Notes: generated from the letters alone by a model not told the origin. 34,109 nucleotides of DNA from Candidatus Altimarinota bacterium (GCA_020631575.1 JAHDGX010000006.1:1-34109), one strand, 5' to 3'. Counted from the first letter of the stretch, positions 18,619-28,615 are shown. A program made the numbers and translations.

Positions 18619-20070
18619 ATGACTTTAGATATACAAGCAATAGATAATAGAAAAACGGGGACGGTATGATTTTTTCGCTTCAAGAAATTTGATTCACAGA
18701 AATACTTAATTACAAGTGATGCATGAAAGTTTCACTTCCTGACTCATGATGATTTTAGACTTTTTTCAGTATGAGATGTGTCAGAACTAGCAAGTTATTC
18801 AGAACTTGTGAAAAAAGGATTTATACAAGATGAACATTATATTCATAAAATGTCTTGTAGTGTAGCATTGAAAAATCATTTTGTGTGAATGGGGCCTGCG
18901 CTTCATATGATAGTAATAACTCTTAGGTGTAATCATAAGTGTAGATATTGTCATGCTGCCGTGGCTCCTATGACAGCAAAAGAGTTTGATATGTCGAAAG
19001 AAACTGCTAAAAAAGTAGTTGATACCATCATGTACACAAATGCCCCAAGTTTTACTATAGAGTTTCAGTGATGAGAAGCTCTCGTGAACTATCCAGTTGT
19101 TCAATATGTGGTGGAGTATGCAAAAGATAGAGCGCAGCATCTCTCAAAACAGATCACTTTTTCTCTTGTTTCAAATCTTACTTTGATGACTGAGGATAAA
19201 CTGAAGTGGCTTCTGGATAACTGAGTAGATATATGTACGAGTCTTGATTGAGATGAAGTCTCGCATAATAACTCTCGAACATGATTTGATGGGAATAGTT
19301 TTGAGAAAGTGACGTATTGGATGAAGCGTGTGGATGAGGAGAAACAAAAACGTTGAATGTGAAAAGTATGAGCACTTCTGACAGCAACAAAGGAGACTCT
19401 TCCAAAGTATAAAAAAATAATTGACGTATATAGATCCCTTGGACTTGATGGGATATTTCTTAGATGGCTCAATCCGTATGGATTTGCTGCTGCTGACCTG
19501 CAAACTCTAGCCTATGAATCAGATGATTGGATTAGGTTTTATAAAGAGTCATTAGACTATATTATTGAGATTAATGCTTCAGGAGAATTTTTTAGAGAGC
19601 AAATTACTTCTGTGTATTTGCAAAAAATATTCAATGAATATGATCCTGCCTTTATGGATATACGAAATCCAAGTGGGATAGCAATAGGTTGAGTTGCGTA
19701 TAATTATGATGGAAAAGTATATGCAAGTGACGAATCAAGAATGCTTGGAAGAATGGGGATAGATGATTTTCTTATGACTGATATGCTCGACTCAGGAGAA
19801 GATACATATAAGGCAATGATGCAGAGTGATATTACAAAAATCGCGGTTCAGTCAAGTACTCTTGATGGCTTACCAGGGTATAATGATCATGTCTATAAGC
19901 CATACTTATGAGTAGATATTATTCATAACTTTAAAATGACAGGGAGTCTGTATGCTCCAATGGAAAAAGATGAAAAAATGAAGTTACAGATTGCTATACT
20001 TGATACCATTTTTGAAAAACTTCAAGATCCAAAAATCGAGAAGATATTTATGAGCTGGATAGGGAGATAA
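18619..20070 (+). CDS. hxsB: HxsB-like radical SAM peptide maturase
   Basis: 483 residues. An N-terminal domain with FFRFKKF and YLITSDAGKFHFLTHDDF fits the HxsB start; CNHKCRYC (Cys104, 108, 111) binds the SAM-cleaving 4Fe-4S cluster; FTIEFQGGEAL carries the SAM-binding GGE; LTLMTEDKLKWLLDNGVDICTSLDGDE, DGIFLRWLNPYGFA and VAYNYDGKVYASDESRMLGRMG are HxsB hallmarks. The auxiliary-cluster region is changed: where HxsB normally has PGCxxC...PYCG, this protein reads PGYNDHVYKPYLG (residues 419-431), so the expected cysteines are Tyr421, His424 and Leu430. HxsB modifies HxsA precursors with HxsC. The enzyme may have lost its auxiliary cluster, or another protein supplies it. Confidence 0.88.
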
Positions 20071-20095
20071 GATTATGAGACCTTGTAAAGAGTTC

Positions 20096-20126
20096 TTGTT
20101 TGTAATTCAAGGAAAAGCATTATACT
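20096..20126 (+). promoter_or_regulatory. Possible separate promoter for the precursor gene
   Basis: TTGTTT (20096-20101) or the overlapping TTGTAA (20100-20105) precedes TATACT (20121-20126) by 19 or 15 bases. It lies in a 90-base gap, the longest in the locus, directly before the precursor. RiPP precursors are often transcribed more than their enzymes. Confidence 0.35.
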
Positions 20127-20160
20127 TAGCCTTATAAAGTACATTTAAAACTACTATATT

Positions 20161-20565
20161 ATGAAGAAAAAAGATAAATTTCCAAAACTTAAGAAATCAC
20201 TTAAGAATTTTCTTACAGATGAAAGTGGGAAAATCACAAAAAAAGATGCTTTATGATTATGAATAGGGGCTGCTATGATATGATCGATAGAACAAGTTTC
20301 TGCAGCACATTGTTCATCTTCAGGAGCTCATGGAAATAAAACTTATTCCTCTCCATGAGTATCACATGGAAATGATACTACATGGTGATCTAGAAATTTT
20401 AATATGACAGCCAATGGAATTCAATCATGTCAGCATGGAAGTGGTATTGTAAATGGGCATTACAGCTCCACTCCTTCTGGCCAATGAAATGCTAGATTTT
20501 CGTGACATGCAAATCATGGAAGTCATGGGAGTGGACACTGTAGTTGTTGAAGGGGGTGTTGGTAA
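20161..20565 (+). CDS. HxsA-type RiPP precursor with H-x-S/N repeats
   Basis: 134 residues. Leader: basic N-terminus, then LTDESGKITKKDALGLGIGA and a small hydrophobic stretch ending EQVSAA, the layout of HxsA-type leaders. Core (from about His50) is rich in Gly, Ser, His, Asn and Cys. All nine histidines lie in H-x-S (50, 92, 100, 119, 122, 126) or H-x-N (57, 69, 116). Five cysteines (51, 90, 127, 129, 133) cluster near the repeats; it ends GRGCW. Of 22 glycines 8 are TGA, the first at residue 32, so standard-code translation gives only a leader fragment. It sits between hxsB and a membrane protein. Likely substrate of the surrounding enzymes; product unknown. Confidence 0.78.
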
Positions 20566-20582
20566 TTTTTAAAAAAAATATC

Positions 20583-21485
20583 ATGAAAAGCATACATTAT
20601 ATTATTGCAATGATTTTGTGTCTCATTATTGGTTTTTTAGGAGGATACTTTGTTTTTTACAAAAATAGTTTTGATAAGCAGAGCACACCTATCTTTATTC
20701 CTGAAGGGATAGGTGGTATTTCTAGTTCTATAGATAGTAACGTAGATGCAACTGTTATTCTCAATTCTCAATTACAATGAATTTTAGATGAGCAGAAAAA
20801 TACCGATTGAGAGCCTGAGTTAGGGCAAGCATTCTCTAATATAAAATATGCACTTAGAAACGATGCGATCAGTGATCAACATCTAAACTATTATGGAGTA
20901 TGAAACTCACTCTTGTTTTCAAGTATATCACAGCGAGATGAGTGTGATGTGTATCTCGAGAAGATCTCAACTCCTTCTCCTCAAAGATTTTATCAAGAGT
21001 GTATTTTTCAGTATTATCTGAAAAAATTACTAGAAAATAAGTGAAATTATGATGTTCCATCTGTAATTCTTGCGGAATATTCTATACTTAACAGTATATC
21101 AAACAAATCATGTAGTGTAGAGAATGACTTTCAATGTATGCTATTATTCAATAACGAAATGACTCGAGAAAAATTTCTCTCAGACATGCCTCAACTTATG
21201 ATTGATAAGTGATTTACGGTAAGTGATTTTCTCAGAAGTATCTCTCTTGTAAGTTATTGAATATATGTCTTTAATGATGATGTTCGAGATATTGATACGC
21301 TGGAAGAAGCTTTAAATTTATATTATGATGAAGCTCTTATTCAAAAAGCTGTCTATGAAAATCAATCCTCTTATTGTGATGAAATTAACTACGAACCAAG
21401 TCAAAAATATTGTAGAGATATTTTAAATAATGATACGCAAAAATACTTAGAACTTTTCAATAAATTTTATTCTCTCTCTGAATAA
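20583..21485 (+). CDS. Single-helix anchored protein of the Hxs-like locus
   Basis: 300 residues; I do not recognise the family. One N-terminal membrane helix (about residues 5-26, IIAMILCLIIGFLGGYFVFY) would place the rest outside the cytoplasm. The outer domain is mainly helical and acidic, with eight cysteines after the helix in spaced pairs (for example KSCSVENDFQC and SYCDEINYEPSQKYC) that could form disulfides. It starts 17 bases after the precursor stop and 6 bases before a radical SAM gene. Roles in export, surface display or processing of the modified peptide are possible, but no protease or transporter motif is visible. Confidence 0.6.
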
Positions 21486-21491
21486 GATTTG

Positions 21492-22646
21492 ATGAATACG
21501 GCATTTTACGTACATGTTCCATTTTGCCCATCTTGATGTAGGTTTTGTCATTTCTATATAAATGGGAAAAAACAAGAGTGATATGTAGAACTTCTTAAAA
21601 AAGAGTATAGTCTACGCTTTGGGGATACGGTTCAACAAGTATCATGCATACATATATGATGATGAACTCCAAATCTACTTTCAGAGCCTGAGCTGCAAGA
21701 ACTTCTCTCATTCTTACGCAAGACACTACTCTGATATAAAGAGTTTTCTATCGAACTCCATCCTGCTCTTTGTACTAAAAAGCAGCTAGATATACTCAAA
21801 GCATGATGAATAGATCGTATATCTTTTGGTATTCAATCCCTTGATTCATCGATTCTTGCGCACCATACAAGAGTATCAGGAAATTATGAGAAGCTTCACG
21901 AACTTGTCGCATATGCGAAAGAAATAGGAATTAAAAAGATAAATTTTGATTTCATATATGATCTCATAGGAGATAGCCTAAAAAATATTCAAAGGAATTT
22001 TGATTTTATAGAAACATGTAAACCTTCGAGCGTCTATTATTATAGGCTTAGGAGGTTTACAGAGCATCTAAAAAAGTATCATACATCAAATGAAAAACGT
22101 GCCTTTTGATACTATATGAAAGTGAAAAATAGCTTTCAGAAACTCTGATATACCCGTCTAAATAATGCGGTGTATTATGATCGCAGTCAACTATGATCCC
22201 AAGTCCCATTTTTATATGATGAAATTATATATGCTTCGAGACATAATCTTATAGGTATTTGAACTGCAGCTACATCGGAAATAGAAAACCATTTCACAAA
22301 AAATATATGCTCTTATGAAGAATATCAAAAATCATTATCTGAAAAAAACGTGCTTCTTCTTGATCAAGATTTCTCTATTGCTTCTAGTGCGCGTGTTTTA
22401 AATAGGCTCTATTTTTTCCTGCTTCAAAGATCTCAAGTAGAACTCTCGAGTTTTACCAGTATATTTTGAAATATGCTTGAACTCCAAGATGCTCTAAATA
22501 AGCTGCGAGATCATGATTTAGTTTCTGTCATAGACGAAGGGATATTTCGTCTTACTGAAAAGGGGCATTATTATTTTGATGAAAAGATATGAGATATACT
22601 ATTTAGTGATTATAGGGGGGAGTTTGAATTATTAAAAAAACTATAA
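21492..22646 (+). CDS. HemW-like radical SAM enzyme
   Basis: 384 residues. CPSGCRFC (Cys12, 16, 19) binds the radical SAM cluster; IHIGGGTPNLLS (GGGTP at 56-60), ISFGIQSLDSSIL and INFDFIYDLIGDS are the coproporphyrinogen oxidase-like/HemW signatures. A C-terminal winged-helix-like part (LYFFLLQRSQVE to FRLTEKGHYYF) matches the HemW_C region. HemW itself is a heme chaperone; relatives act as methyltransferases or in natural-product loci. Given its place among six other radical SAM genes, 6 bases after the anchored protein, a role in peptide modification seems more likely than heme trafficking. The triple glycine is TGA-TGA-TGA. Confidence 0.82.
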
Positions 22647-23246
22647 ATGAATTGTGATATTGTAGATTTTGATAGGTTTCTAAGCTCATGGATAGCAAAA
22701 AAGTATACTTCTACAAGTCTAGCTAAATATATTTTAGAAGAAAAAAAGCTATATCAGCGAATTACAACAGAGAAGGTAAGTCCAAATGGACCGGTACTTT
22801 CTAAAAATGATACCCACTTTTTAGATGTTATTGAGCCATGAGTTCGTGATATGGTGTTATATTTCATAGAATCTTTATGACTTATTACATATTGTTCTTG
22901 CCAGTGACACCAACACCTGTCATCACAAGAGAAGTGATATATTGATGAACGTTATATTAAGGTATTATTTCTTTCAAAAGATTCACGTGACACTATACAA
23001 AAAATCTTCCAACATATTATCGATACATATCCCTGAGATACTTCTATTATTCTTCCAAAAGTTTTAGCTTTTGATGAAAAATATAGTTGAAAACTTCTCT
23101 CTCAAGATAGTATTTATTGCCTTCAAATTAATTTTTCATCTGAAAAGAATAATGTGATTAAATATTTTGATGCAATAGAAAACGTGTATAATGAATTTCT
23201 AGATTACATGAAGATCTTTTTTGATACAAGGAAATGAAAAGAGTAA
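22647..23246 (+). CDS. Unknown protein with C-x-C-x-G-H-x-H motif
   Basis: 199 residues, no membrane segment, family not recognised. The most notable feature is CSCQGHQH (residues 83-90), a dense set of possible metal ligands, preceded by a helix-rich block (LAKYILEEKKLYQRI) and followed by alternating strands and helices (DERYIKVLFLSKDSRDTIQKI). Its ATG directly abuts the stop of the HemW-like gene, and its 3' end overlaps the next radical SAM gene by 13 bases, so all three are probably translated in a coupled fashion. It could be a metal-dependent tailoring enzyme or a precursor-binding partner; neither is shown. Confidence 0.65.
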
Positions 23247-24292
23247 ATCTATTTTTATGAATCAATGAATGGTGCAACCTAGATTGCAGTTATTGTAATG
23301 TTGTAAAATCACAAAAACAGCTCACTTTTGAAGACTGCAAGAAGGCATTTGTATATTACATCAAATTTTTCCCAGATGCTGAAGGGTATAATGTATTTTT
23401 TATGTGAGGAGAACCAATGTTGTCATACTCAGATATTCAAAAAAATATACTCTATCTTCGAGCACTCTGAGAAAGGATAGGAAAGCCAATTGATACCTTT
23501 ATGCCAACCAATGGAACCCTCCTATCAGAATCGCGATTAGATTTTTTTCGAAAATATAATCATCAAGTTTCTCTCAGTATCGACTCACTTGATCCAAGTT
23601 ACGATTATAGAAATATTCGTGATAGGGAAGATATCTCTTCGGTACCGGTACTGCTTAAGAATTTAAAACTATTTCAAAACTATAGTGATATACTCCGAGT
23701 AAAAATAGTAGTTATGCCAGATATGGTAGAGGGAGTCCTACATACATTTAATACTCTCAGAGAGTTATGATTCTCATTTATTAATATACAACCAGCGCAC
23801 TGAGTTTTATGGACTCAGGAAAGACAGAAAGCATACATAGGAGTATTACTTCAAACCAAGTTTATAGCTTCTGGAATTGAGAATCTGAAATCAACAACCT
23901 TAAAGTGATCTCATAGGAATGAAGATGATGGACCAAGGTTTATATGATGTGCTAAGTGAAGAAGTGAGATATTTATCGATTCTTATGGAGAAATATATGT
24001 ATGTGATGCTTTTCTCGCATACCCTTATGAGAAAAGGAAGAAATATGCACATGACAATTTGTTCAAGCCAAACTTTAATCAAAAAAAATTTGAAGAATAT
24101 CGTGACTGGAAATACTGTAATAATACGATTTTATGAGATGATAGTGATATTACTCACTGTGAAATCTGTGACGAAACAAAGTCTTGTTCTACTCTTTGTA
24201 ATGCGCTTCCAAATAATGATAGCGACTATGACAGAGATATACTAATGTCTAATTTTCACTTATATCGTAAACTTGATATGTTATGAATATAA
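23234..24292 (+). CDS. Radical SAM/SPASM enzyme
   Basis: 352 residues. CNLDCSYC (Cys14, 18, 21) for the radical SAM cluster, VFFMGGEPML for SAM binding, TFMPTNGTLLSE and VSLSIDSLDP for the barrel. The C-terminal third carries a SPASM-like cysteine set: GCAKGRSEIFIDSYGEIYVCD, then KYCNN, THCEICDETKSCSTLC, enough for two auxiliary 4Fe-4S clusters. SPASM enzymes typically cross-link or epimerise peptides (as in sactipeptides and PqqE). In this locus it is the enzyme with the most complete auxiliary-cluster apparatus. It overlaps both neighbours (13 and 10 bases). Several glycines, including one of the GGE pair, are TGA. Confidence 0.85.
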
Positions 24293-24996
24293 AGAAGAAA
24301 TATCAGATAATAGAAGGTATAGAAGAATTTTTTTTTAAGGAAGTAGAGGTCTTATTGATTCAAAAAGTTAAGGTATTACTAGAGAATACGATACACGATT
24401 ATGATGTGGAAGTGTGTATTTTTTATAGAGATGGATTACTTCACCCAAAATGTAAATTTCAAATTTTTACTGATAGTGAAGAATTACTCACTCAACTATT
24501 GCGACTTATAAGTATTGAAAATTATGATTTTCTACGATGAAAAAATCCCCTTAAATGAATCCAATTTGTTTTTAATAAAAATGGAAACATAATTGAATAT
24601 GCACTCAATCATGTTTCTTATACTAATGAAACAGTCATAGATATTTCCTATAAAACATTTATTTGAGAGCAGAGCTTAGTAAGAGAATACATACATAGAT
24701 TCCCAAAGAACTATATAAATGATATAGCTATCACAAGATTTCGAGATGTATTTTTGATTAAAGATATTATTCTTCTTCAAAAGAAATTTTTTGAGGAAAA
24801 AATCTCAAGCTGTTATTTATTTTTTGTCAGTAATTCTTATTTTCCTGATATATTTGAAAAAGAATTTGATATTGTGATCCCAGATTTCATAAAGTGATAT
24901 AATATGAAATGCTTTTGTATATGTATGAATAAAGCAGAACTGACGAGTAAAATACCAAGCAAATTTTCTCTCTACTTTTGAACCTATTGAATGTAA
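24283..24996 (+). CDS. Unknown protein between radical SAM genes
   Basis: 237 residues; I do not recognise it. No signal peptide or membrane helix. The N-terminal half (KKKYQIIEGIEEFFFKEVEV, then CIFYRDGLLHPKCKFQIFTD) looks like a helix followed by a beta sheet; the C-terminal part (IAITRFRDVFLIKDIILLQK, SCYLFFVSNSYFPDIFEKEF) alternates strands and helices and holds four of its cysteines. It overlaps the previous gene by 10 bases and shares one base with the next start (TAATG), so it is translated with the radical SAM enzymes. A precursor-recognition or scaffold role is conceivable but unsupported. Glycine is unusually scarce here. Confidence 0.6.
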
Positions 24997-25898
24997 TGCT
25001 GAACATATTTTCTACTAAAAAATGAGCAATCATAAAGATAGTCTATGGATGTAATCATAGATGCTATTTCTGTCATGAACGAGAAAATATATATTCGTAT
25101 AATTTTAAAAATATACATCTAAGTGACTTAGATACTATATATGAGTGGATCAGAGAAAATGAGTTTGATTATATAATTATTTCGTGAGGAGAGCCAACAC
25201 TTCATCCTGATCTAGTGAAGATTATCTTGTATTTTCAGGAAAGAGATATACACATAGTTATGGTAAATAATGGGAGCCGATTGCATACTCATGATTTTTC
25301 AAAAGTAGATCCAAATAAAATGACTTTTTATATATCATATCATGGCTTAGAAGAAGAGTATAATGATATTACTGAGAGCACAGACTTTCAGCAAGTCAGT
25401 GAGAATATAAGTCTTATTTCAAAACAGTTCCCAGAAGTGATTTTGAGGTATGTAGTAAATAAAAAAAATACTCAGACCTTCCATGAATATACTCGTTATG
25501 TTTTTGAAAATTTCCCAGATGTATATTTAGAATATGTACTGGTTGAAGATTTGAGATATTCACATGTACAAGAGACGTATATTCCACTTACAGAGTTTTA
25601 CAAGCTAGTGTTTCAATATATAAAACATGATAAAGTACTTCTAGATGGTTGAGCAGCTTGCTTCTCTCCATACCTTTTTCAGCATGCACGTAATAAATTT
25701 GATCCTCTTGTAAATACGATGCTTGGACTAGTTAAAAAGACAAAACAGGGAGAGCTAGTATATAACATAAAGCAGATACTTTCTGATGAGAATATAAAAA
25801 GTCATTGGAAAAAATGTAAGAGCTGTGTACAGTATGATTATTGCCATGGATTTGATACAGATTATATAAATAAACACTCATGAAACGACTCGGTTTAG
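24996..25898 (+). CDS. Radical SAM enzyme, MoaA-like, with C-terminal cysteine cluster
   Basis: 300 residues. CNHRCYFC (Cys19, 23, 26) after a short KIVYG strand; IIISGGEPTLHPD carries the SAM-binding GGE; the remaining barrel strands include MVNNGSR and FYISYHG. Near the end, KKCKSCVQYDYCHG gives a CxxC-x5-C set that could hold one auxiliary 4Fe-4S cluster, as in Twitch-type enzymes. The substrate is unknown; by context a peptide. The start overlaps the previous stop by one base and its end overlaps the next gene by 19 bases. The last five residues follow a TGA codon and read GNDSV before TAG. Confidence 0.82.
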
Positions 25899-26683
25899 AT
25901 ATAGAACTCACTAACATATGTAATGCTACATGTGCTATTTGTGATAGAAAATCTATGGAACTTCAGGGACTCTGAACTATGACAGATGAGGTATATGATG
26001 CTATACTTAAAAAATGAGTCCCATATCTTAAAATTATGAGTTTTTGATGAATTTGAGATCCTTTTCTAGATAAAAATTTTTGGTCACGAATTTCTCTGCT
26101 TCTTCAAGAAGTAGAGAAACAATGAAGAAAGTATGATCTCCATATCTTTGTGTATTCTAAAATGCAAAATATGTCCGAAACAGACTTTTTGCAAATAAAA
26201 GAAATCCAAGATTTAGGATATAATTTTACTTTTTATTTATCAATTTTTACCTTTCGTAGGAAATACTATAGCATGCTAACAGGGTTATCGTATGATCAAT
26301 TTCAAAAGAATTTTGACCTCTTGAGAAAATCATGAGTCAATTATAAGATTAACTTTACTCTTACAAAGTATGGAGTAGATGAACTTCCATATCTTATAAA
26401 AAACTTTTCGAACTATCAAATAGAGACTATTCATGATTTTAGATGAGAGATAGATACCGATGCATATCTTTTTGAGAATATGAAAGATATAGATTTTTCA
26501 GCTCGTCAGAGCAATGTTCCTAATGATTTGTTAGTATCTTCTTTTTCTATTACACATACTGGAGAGTTTCGGTATACTGATGAGGACAGTAGAAGAGATG
26601 TAAAGATATGAAACATTACAGAGATAGATTTCAAACAAGCAGCAGATATATATGCTAACCTTGCCTCAAAATGAGCAGCATAA
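25880..26683 (+). CDS. Short radical SAM enzyme
   Basis: 267 residues. DIELTNICNATCAICDR places Cys14, 18 and 21 as cluster ligands; IMSFGGIGDPFLD replaces the usual GGEP with GGxGDP, the form found in several SPASM-family peptide enzymes. Later strands (HIFVYSKMQNMSE, FYLSIFTF) complete the barrel. The C-terminal region (FSITHTGEFRYTDED) has the strand pair that precedes a SPASM domain, but no cysteines follow, so it appears to lack auxiliary clusters. It is 13 bases into overlap with the next radical SAM gene. Substrate unknown. Confidence 0.8.
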
Positions 26684-27645
26684 TAGATATACAAACCTTA
26701 GAATTTGATGTTTCAAATAAATGCGGGAATACCTGCCAGGGATGTTATCATAATAAAATTATAACAGAAAATACTACCTCTCCAGAACATTTCAGCACAT
26801 ATATATCAAAGTTTTTTGAAATAAATCAGAGAGAAAAACTCGATAGTTTCGCTCTATACTGATGAAACATACTTGAAAATAATAATCTCATAGAATACTT
26901 ACGGGTACTTCAAGATTATAATCATAGTATCTCAGAGTATTTGTTCTCGACAACGTTTTGAGAGTATACACTGGCTGCAAAAGCAAATCAAAAATATCTC
27001 TTGGGAGAATTCTTTTCATGAAAGAAGTTTATTTTTCAGTACTTTTTTCATCCTGATTATGTTGAATCGTACATAGAATCTTGCAGGGATCTCATATCTC
27101 ATCAATATCAGACTCATATATTTTTTTCTGTGCAGCTTGTTGAAGTTGAGAAGCAGTATATAGTACACTTGTGTAAGTCTCTGAGGAAATTCTTTGTGAG
27201 TATTGGATGTAAGAGAAAAGAAGATTTAGAATCTATAGAACGCTGCGTTGTATCTGCCATACGTGACAGGACAAGAACAGAAAATTTAGAAATTTCTATA
27301 GGAAGTTATACGTTCCTCATTATGGTGCTTCACCCTGTCAAAAAAGAGCAGTGACGTATCAGCTCTGTATGTGGAGATTCATGCTCTTTTTATAGCTCAT
27401 CGTCTATCCTATCAAATAATATGTTTACTTCGAGCATGCTGTCTATTGAGTATGATGGAGCAATAAATTTTCACAATCCTAATTGTATTGCGAGCTTACA
27501 AAAAATATGTAATATTATGGAAGATGATGATCAGATTTCAGAGAAACTTCATAAGTTTTACTGATTTCTAGGTCAAAATGTGAGAGATAATCCCAAACTC
27601 ATAGATGCATGTAATGGCTGTTTGAAACATAATCTAAAAAAATAA
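26671..27645 (+). CDS. Divergent radical SAM enzyme
   Basis: 324 residues. FDVSNKCGNTCQGCYHNK supplies CxxxCxxC (Cys18, 22, 25); ALYGGNILENNN is in the place of the GGE motif but lacks its glutamate. The rest is divergent, with a mixed pattern of helices and strands and the late cysteines RISSVCGDSC, HNPNCIAS, KICN and IDACNGCLKH that could bind an extra cluster. The odd GGE region and long inserts suggest either a specialised enzyme or one with changed SAM handling. It overlaps the previous gene by 13 bases and ends 4 bases before the next. Confidence 0.72.
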
Positions 27646-27649
27646 TATA

Positions 27650-28615
27650 ATGCAAAAAACAGCGTACTTACAACTTCATAGAATCTGTGATCAAGATTGT
27701 ATTTTTTGTGCGCAGCCTACTAATGGAAAATATCTGAATTTTTCTGAGATTAGTGATCAAATTGATTATTATATTTTACAGTGATATACGGGGATAATAT
27801 TTTCTGGGTGAGAACCTACTATGAGTCCGTATTTTTTTGATACTATTTCATATTGTAGAGAAAAAAATATTTCTATGCGAATACTTACAAACGGCCATAT
27901 GCTCGCAGATGCAGATTTTGCTCGCAGGTCTATTGACGCGTGACTGAGCTCTTATCATATTTCTCTTCACTCTCATGTCGAGACTATACATGACGCAATG
28001 GTAAAAAAGTCATGAAGTTATCGCAGAAGTCTTGAAGCCATGACAAATATCCTTCGTCTAGGATGAGACTTAACAATTAATATAACAATTAACAGTTACA
28101 ATGTAACATACTTTCCTAAAATGATCTCTTTCTTTCTTAAAAACTTTCCAAAGATAGACGGATTTATAGTAAATAATCTAGAAACATCGCAAATAACAAG
28201 CACTTACTTTTGAGTTATTGCAGATTTACAGGATATCAAGAAGATAATTATACCAACACTTGATTTAATTGTTGCATCATGAAAGGAGGTTCGTGTTGAA
28301 CGAGTGCCGATGTGTTATATGAGATGATACGAACACTTAAGCGTTGACGTAGAGTATACCATTTTAGGAGACGAGAAATACCTACACTATCTCGATGATA
28401 CGACAACTTCAGGAGTCTTAGATAGTTCTACTCATAGCGCTGATTACACGTATTGATCAGCATGTAAAGCATGTGATCTAAAAAAAATCTGTTCAGGTAT
28501 TGTTTGAATTTGAACTCACTATAAGGAAAGTGATTTATATACTCAAAAAGTTAGCAAAGATGAGCTAGACTCCATCATATTTCTATCAAAGAAATATCTT
28601 CACAGATCTTACTAG
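27650..28615 (+). CDS. HxsC-like radical SAM enzyme
   Basis: 321 residues. LHRICDQDCIFCAQP holds Cys13, 17 and 20; IIFSGGEPTMSP, MRILTNGHMLADADFARRSI, SLHSHVETIHDAMVKKSG and SYRRSLEAMTNILRLG resemble the clade that includes HxsC, where LTNGR and HDxxVG...GSF blocks are typical. The C-terminal SACKACDLKKICSGIVG could hold one auxiliary cluster, as HxsC has a C-x2-C-x5-C-GxF end. It may thus be the HxsC partner of the HxsB at 18619, displaced to the far end of the locus. It stops in TAG and overlaps the convergent prepilin peptidase gene by 33 bases. Confidence 0.8.

Noticed and set aside
18799..19503. Several overlapping antisense frames across hxsB
   Set aside because: They lie fully inside the recognised HxsB domain and have low-complexity Ser/His/Phe-rich composition typical of shadow frames.
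20075..20137. A 20-codon ORF (MRPCKEF...) between hxsB and the precursor
   Set aside because: No SD or family match, and it overlaps a plausible promoter for the precursor gene; more likely chance.
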